Source of the DNA: Streptomyces mashuensis
GTDB lineage: Bacteria; Actinomycetota; Actinomycetes; Streptomycetales; Streptomycetaceae
Direction: 5' to 3'
Length of the DNA: 64,000 nucleotides
Assembly (NCBI RefSeq): GCF_014654785.1
Contig: NZ_BNBD01000007.1
Span: forward strand, 329,531-393,530
The position numbers and the translations under genes are program-made. Shown here one piece after another: positions 1 to 7,659 of the stretch (within the stretch, counting starts at the first letter, position 1; every line of letters starts with the position of its first letter). The notes under the pieces were generated by a model. That model was not told the origin of the DNA. It ran no database searches and saw only the letters and a program-made list of their open reading frames with translations.

Positions 1-2
1 TG

Positions 3-332
3 TGGCTGTGCCCGGTGACACTGCGCCGCACCGAGCCGCCCGGCCTGGTGAGCCCCGCCACCGAGGACGGCCTGTACGTCGACGTCGCCGTCGTCTTCGA
101 GACCCCGGAACCCGTCCGGCGCGGCCGGCCCTGGGACGCCCGGCAGGCCGTCCGGGCCTTCGAGACCTGGCTGCTGGACCACGGCGGGTTCCAGGTCCCC
201 TACGTCGCCTCGCACCTCACCCGCGAGGAGTTCTGGTCGATGTTCGACGGCCGGGCCTACCACGCCGCGCGCAAGAAATACGGGGCCGAAGGCGCCTTCC
301 TCTCCCTCTACGACAAGGTCAGCTGCCACTGA
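3..332 (+). CDS. DHCR24/DWF1-like FAD-dependent sterol C24 reductase, C-terminal part (cut by window start)
   Basis: Only the last ~109 residues are present; the open frame enters from outside the window at position 3 (reads WLCPVTL before the first internal GTG at 15). The tail closely follows the C-terminus of eukaryotic delta24-sterol reductase: a WLCP segment, a YVDVAVV strand, GFQVPYVASHLTREEFW, the MFDG motif and a terminal YDKV. In that family the enzyme uses FAD to reduce or isomerise the sterol side-chain 24 double bond. The FAD-binding PCMH domain must lie upstream. It is followed after 21 bp by an EBP-type isomerase and then other sterol-type genes in the same direction. The family match is seen directly; the substrate in this bacterium is inferred from neighbours. 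Confidence 0.8.
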   Translation, partial: WLCPVTLRRTEPPGLVSPATEDGLYVDVAVVFETPEPVRRGRPWDARQAVRAFETWLLDHGGFQVPYVASHLTREEFWSMFDGRAYHAARKKYGAEGAFLSLYDKVSCH

Positions 333-353
333 CCCCGCAGAAGGGCCATCACC

Positions 354-902
354 GTGCCACTGCTCGCGGACTCGCCCCCCACCCCGGCGCGCCGGCCCGC
401 CCCGGCCTCCGGCGACCGCATGGTGCTCGGCTTCCTCGCCTTCAGCCTCACGGCGGCGCTCACCCTGGAGCTGTACTTCGTCCTCCACGCACAGGACCTC
501 GACGAGCGGCACGACCTGTTCGCGCGCGGGTTCCAGCTCTACGGACGAGGCGACCGCACCTACGCCGGGCAGGGCGACGTCTACCTCCCGTTCGCCCTGG
601 AGACCATCAACCTCTGTGTCGTCCAGGTGCTCAACTGCGCACTCGCCCACGCCGTCGTCCGCCGGCGCGCCTGGCGCCACCCCCTCCAGCTCGCCATCGG
701 CTCCTATCTCTCCGGCTCGGTCGTCCTCTACTTCTGGCACGCCCACGCCGCGGGATACCCCGACATGCCGCACCACAGCGTCGGCGGCTACGTCCTCTTC
801 TACGTCCCGAACCTCCCCTGGCTCGTGGGCAACCTGTGGATGGCCGCCGCCTCGTTCCGGGCCCTCGTCCGGTCCGTGAAAGAAGGGGAGACCTCCCGAT
901 GA
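354..902 (+). CDS. EBP-type sterol delta8-delta7 isomerase-like membrane protein (EXPERA family)
   Basis: 182-residue membrane protein, GTG start with an AAGGG-type site about 9 bp upstream. The pattern of human emopamil-binding protein is recognisable from residue ~35 on: LELYFVLHAQDL (EBP WFVLYYEDL), a GD-R-Y segment, an ALETINL stretch holding the catalytic-region Glu, then HPLQLAIGSYLSG and VLYFWHAH, with four predicted membrane segments. EBP shifts the sterol delta8 double bond to delta7 in the membrane. The His just before the first conserved Glu in the human enzyme is not obvious here. It overlaps the following methyltransferase by ATGA (899-902), indicating translational coupling. The family is well supported; activity on a true sterol is inferred. 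Confidence 0.78.
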   Translation: MPLLADSPPTPARRPAPASGDRMVLGFLAFSLTAALTLELYFVLHAQDLDERHDLFARGFQLYGRGDRTYAGQGDVYLPFALETINLCVVQVLNCALAHAVVRRRAWRHPLQLAIGSYLSGSVVLYFWHAHAAGYPDMPHHSVGGYVLFYVPNLPWLVGNLWMAAASFRALVRSVKEGETSR

Positions 903-1807
903 CCGACACCACCGACACCACCGAGGCGGCGCTGGAGCGCTACCACCGACTGGCCTCGGGCGGCGACTCCGCTCGCGGCGGCCACTACCGCGAACTCGTG
1001 CTGTCCTACTACGACCTGGTCACGGACCTGTACGTGGAAGGGTGGGGCCCGTCCCACCACTTCGGCCCCGTGAAACCCGGCGACTCGCACGCCGAAGCCC
1101 TCGTCGTCCGCCAGAAGTACCTCGCCGGCCGCGCCGGCCTGCGGCCCGGCATGAGGGTCCTCGACGTCGGCAGCGGGGTGGGCGGCCCGGCACTCAACAT
1201 CGCCGCCATGACCGGCGCCCACGTGACGGGGCTGGACCTCACCCCGTGCCGTGTCGAGCAGGCCCGCCGCCGGGCCCGCGAGCACGGACTGGAGGAGCGG
1301 ACCCGGTTCGTCGAAGGCGACGCCATGTGCATGCCCTTCGAGGACGCCTCGTTCGACGTCGTCTACTGCCTCGAAAGCCTGTGCCACACGGCCGACAAAT
1401 ACCGCAGCCACGCCGAGATCGCCCGGGTCCTCGCCCCCGGCGGGCTCTCGATCGGATACGAATGGCTCGCCGCCGACGGACTCACCGCCGAAGAGATGCA
1501 GCGCCTCATCGAGCCGGTCTGCCGCTTCTACGCCCTGCCGAACCTCTCCACACCGGCGCAGCTCGCCGACCAGCTGCGGCAGGCCGGCTTCACCGGCATC
1601 GTCGTGGGCGACGCCGAAGCGACGGAGGACCTCTCCACCACCTGGGACTACCTGGACCAGCTGGCCGACCTCGGCGAACAGCTCGACGACGACCCGGTCA
1701 GGGCCTTCATGGCCGAAGGCGCCCGAGCACTGACGCGAGCGGCCCGCGAAGGAGCCTTCTTCATCGACTTCTGGGAGGCCCGCACGCCGGACACCCCCGG
1801 CGGGTGA
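899..1807 (+). CDS. sterol 24-C-methyltransferase-like SAM-dependent methyltransferase (ERG6/SMT family)
   Basis: 302 residues. The N-terminal YYDLVTDLYVEGWGPSHHF stretch is characteristic of ERG6/SMT enzymes and not of generic class I methyltransferases. SAM motif I is LDVGSGVGGPALNIA (~res 83-97); an ESLCHT segment corresponds to the ERG6 EATCHA, followed by LAPGG and YEWLAADG, the latter matching the YEW sterol-binding motif. SMTs add a methyl to C24 of delta24 sterols. The GAAAGAAGGGGAG site upstream and ATGA overlap with the isomerase fix the start. Co-occurrence with a DHCR24-like reductase resembles the plant order SMT then DWF1, giving a 24-alkyl saturated side chain. A related non-sterol terpenoid methyltransferase is the main alternative. 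Confidence 0.78.
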   Translation: MTDTTDTTEAALERYHRLASGGDSARGGHYRELVLSYYDLVTDLYVEGWGPSHHFGPVKPGDSHAEALVVRQKYLAGRAGLRPGMRVLDVGSGVGGPALNIAAMTGAHVTGLDLTPCRVEQARRRAREHGLEERTRFVEGDAMCMPFEDASFDVVYCLESLCHTADKYRSHAEIARVLAPGGLSIGYEWLAADGLTAEEMQRLIEPVCRFYALPNLSTPAQLADQLRQAGFTGIVVGDAEATEDLSTTWDYLDQLADLGEQLDDDPVRAFMAEGARALTRAAREGAFFIDFWEARTPDTPGG

Positions 1808-1811
1808 GCCG

Positions 1812-3212
1812 GTGGAGCGCGCAGCAGCACCGCAACGGATCGCCGTCGTGGGGGCCGGCGTGGCCGGCCTGGGGGCCGCGTGGGCCCTCAGCCGCCACCC
1901 CGGCCGCTACGACATCGAGGTGTACGAAGCCGCCCCCACGCCCGGCGGCAACGGCCGGACCGCGGACTTCCCGCAGCGGGACGGCGGCACCGTACCGGCG
2001 GACATCGCCGTCACCGCCTTCATCCCCTCCGTCTACCAGAACTACGTCGAGCTGCTGGCCCACCTCGGCATCGACACCGTCGGCACCCGCTTCCGCTACG
2101 CCGTGCACCACGGCGACGAGGTCTACGCCCACGACGTGGACACCCCCCTGCGACGCCGGCTGGCCGGCGACATCGCCGCCTTCCGGCGCCTGCTGCGCAC
2201 CGTCGACCGGTTCAACACCCTCAACAAGCGCCCGTCCTGGACCACCGCAGCGCTCAACCCCTTCAACTACGTCACCATGCGCCGCGCCCTCGACCTCTGG
2301 GGCGTCTCGCAGGAGTTCCGCCACAAGGTCCTCAAGCCGCTGTTCGTGAACTTCGTCCTCACGTCCGGCGTCTACGCCATGCCGGCGTCGATGTTCGTCC
2401 GCTACATGGACTTCTTCGACGTCGAGCACAGCACGCCGATGGTGACCTGGCGAGGCGGCACCCGCGCCGTCTACGCCCGGCTCACCGAAGGATTCGCCGA
2501 CCGCATCCACACGGGACGCCCGGTCACGGAGCTGACCCGCTGGCCGGACGGGGTGTACGTGCGGGACGCGAACGGTGTGACGGAACGATTCGACCAGGTG
2601 ATCCTCGCCTGCAACGCCAACCACGCGCTGGCCCTGCTCCAGCGGCCCACGGCCCTGGAGCGCGGACTGCTCGGCGCCGTGCGCTACGAGGCCGGGCTGC
2701 ACGGCGAGGCGGTGGTCCACACGGACGCCTCGCTCCTGCCGGACGACGAGCTGGACGTCTCCGGCACCCGCAGCACGTTCGTACGGCACGCCGGCGGCCC
2801 GCACGACCGGCCCGACGACTACGAGATCACGTACATCATGCACAACCAGCAGCCCTGGGGCGACGGCGCCGCGTCGCCCTGCCTGGTGACCTACAACGCC
2901 CACCGGCAACCGGACCCGGAGAAGGTCCTCGCCCGCCACCGCTTCCAGCACGTCGTGCACGACGTGCGCCACACCCTCGTGCTGCACGCGCTGCTGCCGC
3001 TGCTCCAGGGCCGCCGCAACACCTGGTACTGCGGCGCCCACACCACCCTCAACAGCCAGGAACACGCCTTCCTGTCCGGCCTGGCCGTGGCCCGCCAGCT
3101 GGGCGCCGACTACCCGTTCGCCGCCAACCGCGACGCCACCCGCTGGTTCAACTTCTACGGGCGCATGTGCCTCGGCGCCCGCTTCCGCACCGTCCGCCCA
3201 AGGAGCGGATGA
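1812..3212 (+). CDS. FAD-dependent amine-oxidase-like oxidoreductase (COG2907-like)
   Basis: 466 residues. A Rossmann FAD motif VGAGVAGLGAAWALS begins at ~res 13, followed by EVYEAAPTPGGNGRT. The arrangement of YQNYVELLAHLGI, a TWRGGTRAVYARL motif, an ILACNANHALALL strand and a terminal WYCGAHTTLNSQEHAFLSGLAVAR resembles the FAD proteins that often sit beside cyclopropane fatty acid synthases. The start lies 4 bp after the methyltransferase stop. No substrate is evident from sequence. In this operon it is the one enzyme without an obvious place in the eukaryotic sterol pathway, so it may replace a desaturase or oxidase step; that is inference. Soluble or peripheral, with no membrane segment seen. 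Confidence 0.7.
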   Translation: MERAAAPQRIAVVGAGVAGLGAAWALSRHPGRYDIEVYEAAPTPGGNGRTADFPQRDGGTVPADIAVTAFIPSVYQNYVELLAHLGIDTVGTRFRYAVHHGDEVYAHDVDTPLRRRLAGDIAAFRRLLRTVDRFNTLNKRPSWTTAALNPFNYVTMRRALDLWGVSQEFRHKVLKPLFVNFVLTSGVYAMPASMFVRYMDFFDVEHSTPMVTWRGGTRAVYARLTEGFADRIHTGRPVTELTRWPDGVYVRDANGVTERFDQVILACNANHALALLQRPTALERGLLGAVRYEAGLHGEAVVHTDASLLPDDELDVSGTRSTFVRHAGGPHDRPDDYEITYIMHNQQPWGDGAASPCLVTYNAHRQPDPEKVLARHRFQHVVHDVRHTLVLHALLPLLQGRRNTWYCGAHTTLNSQEHAFLSGLAVARQLGADYPFAANRDATRWFNFYGRMCLGARFRTVRPRSG

Positions 3213-4499
3213 ATGGCGCCCCGCGCATCCGTGCTGCGCTGCACGGTGGGCCCGCTGGCCCTGCTGCTCGTCACCCCGCCGGTCGTACTGCTCCTATGGA
3301 CGCTGGTGGCTGCCTTCGACGGTGCGTTGCGCCCCCTCCTGGCCCCGGCCCAGTGGCCCGCCCTGGTGGCCGCGCTTCCCCGCCCGACCCTCCGGGCGGC
3401 CTTCACCATCGCGGGCTTCGTCGCGTTCGAGGCGGCGCTGTTGCGGCTGCTGCCGGGACCGCGACGGTACGGGCCCGTCACACCGGCCGGCGTCCGTCCC
3501 GTCTACCGGGCGAACGGCCCGGCCGCGCTCGCCGTGACGCACGCCGCGTACCTCGCCGCCTCCCTGGGGCTCGGCTGGTTCCCGCCCGGGATCCTGTACG
3601 ACCGGTCCGGTGAACTGCTGGCCACGGCGTGCGTCCTGGCCTGGGCGCTGTCGGCCGCCCTGTACGTCAAGGGCCTGCGACGGCCGTCAGGACCCGACCA
3701 CGGGACGACAGGACACCGGGTCCTCGACCTCTTCTGGGGCACGGAACTGCACCCCACCCTCGGCGGCATCGACCTGAAGCAGCTCTTCAACTGCCGGGTC
3801 GGCATGATGTCCTGGGGCCTGCTACTGGTGTCGTGCGCCGCGGCACAGCACGAACGGACCCATGGCATCTCGTCCTCGATGGCGGTGGCGACCGGGCTCC
3901 AGCTCGCCTACATCGTGAAGTTCTTCGTCTGGGAGACCGGCTATTTCGCGACCCTCGACGTCATGCACGACCGCTTCGGGTACTACCTCTGCTGGGGCGT
4001 GACGGTATGGCTGCCGGGGATCTACCCCCTCAGCACCCTGTACCTGGTCGCCCACCCGCGCCACCTTCCGCCGTGGGAGACCGTCCTGCTGCTCACCACC
4101 GGCCTCACCGCGCTCGCCGTCAACTACTCGGCCGACGAACAGCGCCAACGGGTACGGCGCACCGGCGGCGCCACGCGGATCTGGGGCCGCCCGGCGAAGA
4201 CGCTGCGCGCACGCTACTCCACGGGCGACGGGACCGAGCACACGACGGTGCTGCTCCACTCGGGCTGGTGGGGCCTGTCCCGGCACTTCCACTACCTGCC
4301 GGAAGTGGTGCTGGCCGTGTGCTGGGCCGCCCCGGCCGGCAGCGCGCGGGTGCTGCCCTGGTTCTACCCGGTGTACCTGGCGGTGCTGCTGGCCGACCGC
4401 ACGGGACGGGACGAGCGGCGCTGCCTGGCCAAGTACGGCGACGCCTACCGCGACTACTGCCGCCGGGTGCGCTGGAAGGTGATCCCTTATCTCTACTGA
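3213..4499 (+). CDS. ERG24/DHCR7-type sterol reductase (delta14- or delta7-sterol reductase family), membrane protein
   Basis: 428 residues with about eight to ten hydrophobic segments. Family signatures are clear: LLPGPRRYGPVTPAG and YRANGPAA at the start of the reductase domain (the LPG...YRxNG pattern), GTELHPTLGGIDLKQLFNCR followed by MMSWGLL, WETGYFATLDVMHDRFGYYL, and the diagnostic C-terminus DERRCLAKYGDAYRDYCRRV ending in IPYLY. These enzymes use NADPH to saturate the sterol delta14 or delta7(8) bond in the membrane. The sequence does not settle which bond. AAGGAG at 3200-3205 and the abutting stop/start (TGAATG) make it the last gene of the operon; the next gene converges 8 bp away. 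Confidence 0.8.
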   Translation: MAPRASVLRCTVGPLALLLVTPPVVLLLWTLVAAFDGALRPLLAPAQWPALVAALPRPTLRAAFTIAGFVAFEAALLRLLPGPRRYGPVTPAGVRPVYRANGPAALAVTHAAYLAASLGLGWFPPGILYDRSGELLATACVLAWALSAALYVKGLRRPSGPDHGTTGHRVLDLFWGTELHPTLGGIDLKQLFNCRVGMMSWGLLLVSCAAAQHERTHGISSSMAVATGLQLAYIVKFFVWETGYFATLDVMHDRFGYYLCWGVTVWLPGIYPLSTLYLVAHPRHLPPWETVLLLTTGLTALAVNYSADEQRQRVRRTGGATRIWGRPAKTLRARYSTGDGTEHTTVLLHSGWWGLSRHFHYLPEVVLAVCWAAPAGSARVLPWFYPVYLAVLLADRTGRDERRCLAKYGDAYRDYCRRVRWKVIPYLY

Positions 4500-4507
4500 G
4501 GTCCCTT

Positions 4508-5353
4508 CTACTGAGGGAAGCGGTGGCCGGCGGCGGCCGAAGCGAAGGCGGGCAGGTAGCCGTGGCGCTGGCCCTCGGCCGTGGGGTGGAAGGAGACGGA
4601 CAGGGCGAGGAGCGACGGCGGGTGGATCCACGGGTCGGAGGAACAGAGGCCGTGCCCGGCGAACCGGGGGCGGACGTCGGCGAAGACCACGTCGCGGTGG
4701 GTGCGGGTCTGGTCCTCGATGACGCGGTCGAGGTGGTCGACGGCGGCGTTGAGCGCCGTCACCTCGCGCTGCGTCAGCCCACCGGTGAGGCAGGCGCGGT
4801 CCGCGTACAGATGCGGGTAACCGGTGACCACCACGCGCGCGCCCGGTGCGGTCCTGGCCCCGACGGCCCGGTACAGCTGCTGGTACGCGCCGGGCAGGTC
4901 CCGGTCCATGACCTGCTCGGCGCGGGCGATCCCGGTCAGGCAGGCGTCCTCACCGCCCAGGACGCAGGTCGTGAGGACGTCGACGAAACCGACGTCGTTG
5001 GCGCCCACGGTGATGCTGACCAGCGTCGTGTCCGGGGGGACGGCGGGCAGCTGCCGGGCGGTCACGTCGGGGATCTTCGCCCCCGAGCAGGCCGCGAACG
5101 CGAACTGCGCCGGCCGGTGGGACCCGGCCCACAGCACGGGGTAGGCGCCCGGGCTGCGCCGGCAGTCGCCACTGCCGGGGCCGGCCCCGGTCCCGGAGGC
5201 GACGGAGTCGCCCAGAGCCGCGTAGCCGGGCACGGAGGACGGGGAGGGGGAGGGGGTGTGCGCCGACGCGGCCGTGGCCAGGCCCAGGCAGAGGGCCAGG
5301 GGGCACACGAACGCAGCAGCGAGACGGCGGCGCCAGATGAGAGGTCTGCTCAT
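4508..5353 (-). CDS. secreted SGNH/GDSL-family hydrolase (lipase/esterase)
   Basis: 281 residues. A twin-Arg-rich, hydrophobic signal peptide (RRRLAAAFVCPLALCLGLATAASA, split here by the cleavage region) is followed by a Ser/Pro linker. Block I is YAALGDSVASGTGAG with the catalytic Ser, block III is SITVGANDVGF with the oxyanion-hole Asn, and block V is SFHPTAEGQRHGY with the catalytic His. Cys residues in pairs suggest an extracellular, disulfide-bonded enzyme like the Streptomyces coelicolor SGNH lipase. Substrate not determinable. It converges on the sterol-type operon with only 8 bp between stops and has no operon partner. Confidence 0.85.
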   Translation of the reverse strand: MSRPLIWRRRLAAAFVCPLALCLGLATAASAHTPSPSPSSVPGYAALGDSVASGTGAGPGSGDCRRSPGAYPVLWAGSHRPAQFAFAACSGAKIPDVTARQLPAVPPDTTLVSITVGANDVGFVDVLTTCVLGGEDACLTGIARAEQVMDRDLPGAYQQLYRAVGARTAPGARVVVTGYPHLYADRACLTGGLTQREVTALNAAVDHLDRVIEDQTRTHRDVVFADVRPRFAGHGLCSSDPWIHPPSLLALSVSFHPTAEGQRHGYLPAFASAAAGHRFPQ

Positions 5354-5458
5354 GTGCCATGGCTACCGGTGTTGATGCACAGCCATGCGGCAGACGTGAG
5401 CGCATGGAAGCCTCCACCAGCGCACTGCCACACTCACGCGCCCCCGGTACCGGCCGTC

Positions 5459-6148
5459 TCACCGGGTCTCGATCGCGCGCCCCGTCACCTCACCGGGGCG
5501 GATGCGGACCCACAGGTCGCGCTGCCCGCCGGCCCAGGGCCGTGCGCCGGGCCGGGTGGACAGGGACTCCACCGTGCCGGGGTCGGTGACGTGTTCGGCC
5601 GGCCCGGTGACGAGCACGCTCCAGCCGCGCCTGAGCTGCTCGTCGATGTGGTCGGCCTCGAACGCGAGCCGCTCGCCCTCCGCCGGCGCAGCGCCGCCGT
5701 CCGACTCCGTGCGGTAGACGATCGTCCGGCCGTCGACCAGGAAGTTCACGGGCAGGACGACGGGCGCCGACCCGGTGCCGGTCAGGCCGATCCGGCCGAT
5801 GCCGTGGGTGCCGAGCCGGCGCCAGCACTCGTCCTCGGGAAGCTGCTGCAGCAGGGGGTGCCGGGCCGCCTCCTGCCGGCCGGGCGGCGCGTCCCGCCGC
5901 CCCTCCACCAGCTCGTCGTACGGCATCTCCAGCGCGGCGGCCACCCGCGTGAGCGCCGCCGGGTCGAAATCGCCGCTGAACGTCTCCAGCTGGCCCAGGT
6001 AGGCGACGGACATGCCGGCGCGCCGTGCCAGCTCCTCGCGGGTCAGCCCCAGCTGCTCCCGGCGGACGGCACAGCGCGTGGCCACCGTGTCCTCGTGCGG
6101 CTCGCCGGGGGAGCCGGGATCCGGCCCGTCGGGCTCGTCGCTGTGCAT
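5459..6148 (-). CDS. XRE-type HTH regulator fused to pyridoxamine-5'-phosphate-oxidase-like (PNPOx/FMN split-barrel) domain
   Basis: 229 residues. The N-terminal third is an XRE helix-turn-helix (RREQLGLTREELARRAGMSV followed by AYLGQLE). The C-terminal part is a split-barrel: ECWRRLGTHGIGRIGLTG, a PVVLPVNFLVDGRTIVYRT strand, FEADHIDE and GWSVLVTGPAEHV, the pattern of FMN- or F420-binding pyridoxamine-oxidase-like proteins. It is paralogous to the protein at 6948-7631. Such fusions are common in actinomycetes and are presumed flavin/redox-responsive regulators; the ligand is not known from sequence. The 5354-5458 gap upstream of the SGNH gene shows no feature. Confidence 0.75.
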   Translation of the reverse strand: MHSDEPDGPDPGSPGEPHEDTVATRCAVRREQLGLTREELARRAGMSVAYLGQLETFSGDFDPAALTRVAAALEMPYDELVEGRRDAPPGRQEAARHPLLQQLPEDECWRRLGTHGIGRIGLTGTGSAPVVLPVNFLVDGRTIVYRTESDGGAAPAEGERLAFEADHIDEQLRRGWSVLVTGPAEHVTDPGTVESLSTRPGARPWAGGQRDLWVRIRPGEVTGRAIETR

Positions 6149-6315
6149 GCCGGACCTCCGCGTCGGCCTCCGGACGGGAGGGCCCCATCCGCTTCTCGCG
6201 GATCCGAATTGCGCGGTGCACGGCCCAACCGCCGCTTCCCCGCGTCTGTACGGGTCCTCCCGCCACTCCCATCACACCACGCCCGGCCGCCCCCCGCCAT
6301 GGCGGGCGGAAGCTG

Positions 6316-6771
6316 TCATTCCGGGGCCCCGCTTCCGTACGGGCCGTAGAGGTCCAGCAGGCGGGTGCGGGCGGCCCGCAGGCGGCGGCCGATCACCTCG
6401 ACGACGTAGATCAGGAGGGCGTGATCGAGCTCGTGGTCGCGTTCGCACAGTTCGCGCACCTCCGACGCCGTGAATTCCCAGGCCCGGACGGGGCTCGTGG
6501 CCTCGGCCCCCATGTGCCACTGGTGCGGCGGGCACAACCACGACCAGCCCAGCATCCGGCCCGGGCCCAGGGTCTCGACCACCGCCGCGCGGCGCCCGGG
6601 CACGTGCAGGTCGAGGGCCACGTTGCCCGTGCGAATGATCCAGAAGCGGTCGGCCCGGCCTCCCTCCTCGAAGATGCGGGTGCCCGCGTCGAACGACACC
6701 TCGCGGCTCAGGCCCATCAACCGCTCCCGCGGCCCCTCGGGGATGGCGGCCAGCACACCACTGCGCTTCAC
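6316..6771 (-). CDS. cyclic-nucleotide-binding (Crp/Fnr-type) domain protein, no DNA-binding domain
   Basis: About 151 residues from the GTG at 6771, chosen because GGAAAGGA lies ~12 bp upstream; a longer frame to 6921 has no such site and low-quality sequence. The body is one cNMP-binding beta-barrel: FDAGTRIFEEGGRADRFWII, GNVALDLHVPG, ETLGPGRMLGWSWL, then the C-helix. There is no HTH after the barrel, so it is not a full Crp regulator. WSWL in the phosphate-binding cassette differs from cAMP-binding GELAL, so the ligand is unclear. It lies between two HTH-PNPOx genes transcribed away from each other. Confidence 0.7.
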   Translation of the reverse strand: MKRSGVLAAIPEGPRERLMGLSREVSFDAGTRIFEEGGRADRFWIIRTGNVALDLHVPGRRAAVVETLGPGRMLGWSWLCPPHQWHMGAEATSPVRAWEFTASEVRELCERDHELDHALLIYVVEVIGRRLRAARTRLLDLYGPYGSGAPE

Positions 6772-6947
6772 GACGACGTCCCGTCCTTTCCGTCGGCGGA
6801 CCCCCGCCCGGCCAGCCTGACCACACGCCCGGCGCCCCGCACCCCGAGCGCGCCGCAGGGGGTGGGCCCCAGGGTCCCGACATGCGCCCGGCCGCCGCCC
6901 TCGGGAAGATGGAGGGCACACCAGGACTCAGGAGGCGGGACACGGCC

Positions 6948-7631
6948 ATGGCCACGGAACCAGGGGACGGAACCGGCCCTCCTCGGCCGGGCCCCGGCAG
7001 CGACCTCGGCCGGCGGCTGGCCCGGCGCCGGGAGGAGCTCGGCCTGACCCGTGAGGAGACCGCCGCCCGGGCCGGGATGGACCCCGGCTACGTCGCGTAC
7101 GCGGAGTCGCAGGCCGGCGTCGTCCCGATGGAGGCCCTCACCGGCCTGGCCGGTGCGCTGGAGACCTCGGTCCCCGCCCTGCTGGGCGGGGGCACCGAGC
7201 AGCCGCCGGGCAGGGGATCCCTCGCCCGCAGCCCGGTCCTCGAGGACCTGCCGCTCGCCGAGTGCCGCGAGAAACTGGCGGCGGGCGGCATCGGCCGCGT
7301 GGTGTTCTCCCGGTCGGAGGGGCCGGAGGCCGTCCCCGTCAACTACGCCTTCATGGGCGACGCCATCGTCTTCCGCACGGCGGCCGGGAGCGCGCTCGCC
7401 GGTGTCGTCGGCGGGGACGTCGCCTTCGAGATCGACCGGATCGACGAGGCCCGCAACGAGGGCTGGAGCATCCTCGTCAGGGGAGTGGCCGAACCGGTCA
7501 CCACCCCGCAGGAGCAGGAGTGCCTGCGGAGCAGCGCCGACCCGCATCCCTGGCCGGGCGGCGACCGCGACACCTGGGTGCGCATCCCGGTCGGCACCCT
7601 CAGCGGCCGCCGCATCCGCAGCGGCCTGTGA
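6948..7631 (+). CDS. XRE-type HTH regulator fused to PNPOx-like flavin/F420 split-barrel domain (paralogue of 5459-6148)
   Basis: 227 residues, ATG preceded by GGAGG at 6931-6935. HTH: RREELGLTREETAARAGMDP then GYVAYAE. Split-barrel: ECREKLAAGGIGRVVFSRS, PVNYAFMGDAIVFRT, FEIDRIDEARNEGWSILVRG, and a C-terminal WVRIPVGTLSGRRI. Domain order and motif spacing match the minus-strand gene at 5459-6148, so the pair are paralogues. Divergent from the cNMP-domain gene (176-bp shared upstream region, 6772-6947), which suggests linked regulation. Function as a redox- or cofactor-sensing repressor is inferred. Confidence 0.75.
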   Translation: MATEPGDGTGPPRPGPGSDLGRRLARRREELGLTREETAARAGMDPGYVAYAESQAGVVPMEALTGLAGALETSVPALLGGGTEQPPGRGSLARSPVLEDLPLAECREKLAAGGIGRVVFSRSEGPEAVPVNYAFMGDAIVFRTAAGSALAGVVGGDVAFEIDRIDEARNEGWSILVRGVAEPVTTPQEQECLRSSADPHPWPGGDRDTWVRIPVGTLSGRRIRSGL

Positions 7632-7659
7632 GGATGCCCGGAACCGTCGGTCCTGTCGG

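Noticed and set aside
2..1807. Very long open frame in the same strand as the sterol-type genes
   Set aside because: It is Arg/Pro-rich over its first 900 bases, a high-GC shadow; only its last part is the methyltransferase, which starts at 899.
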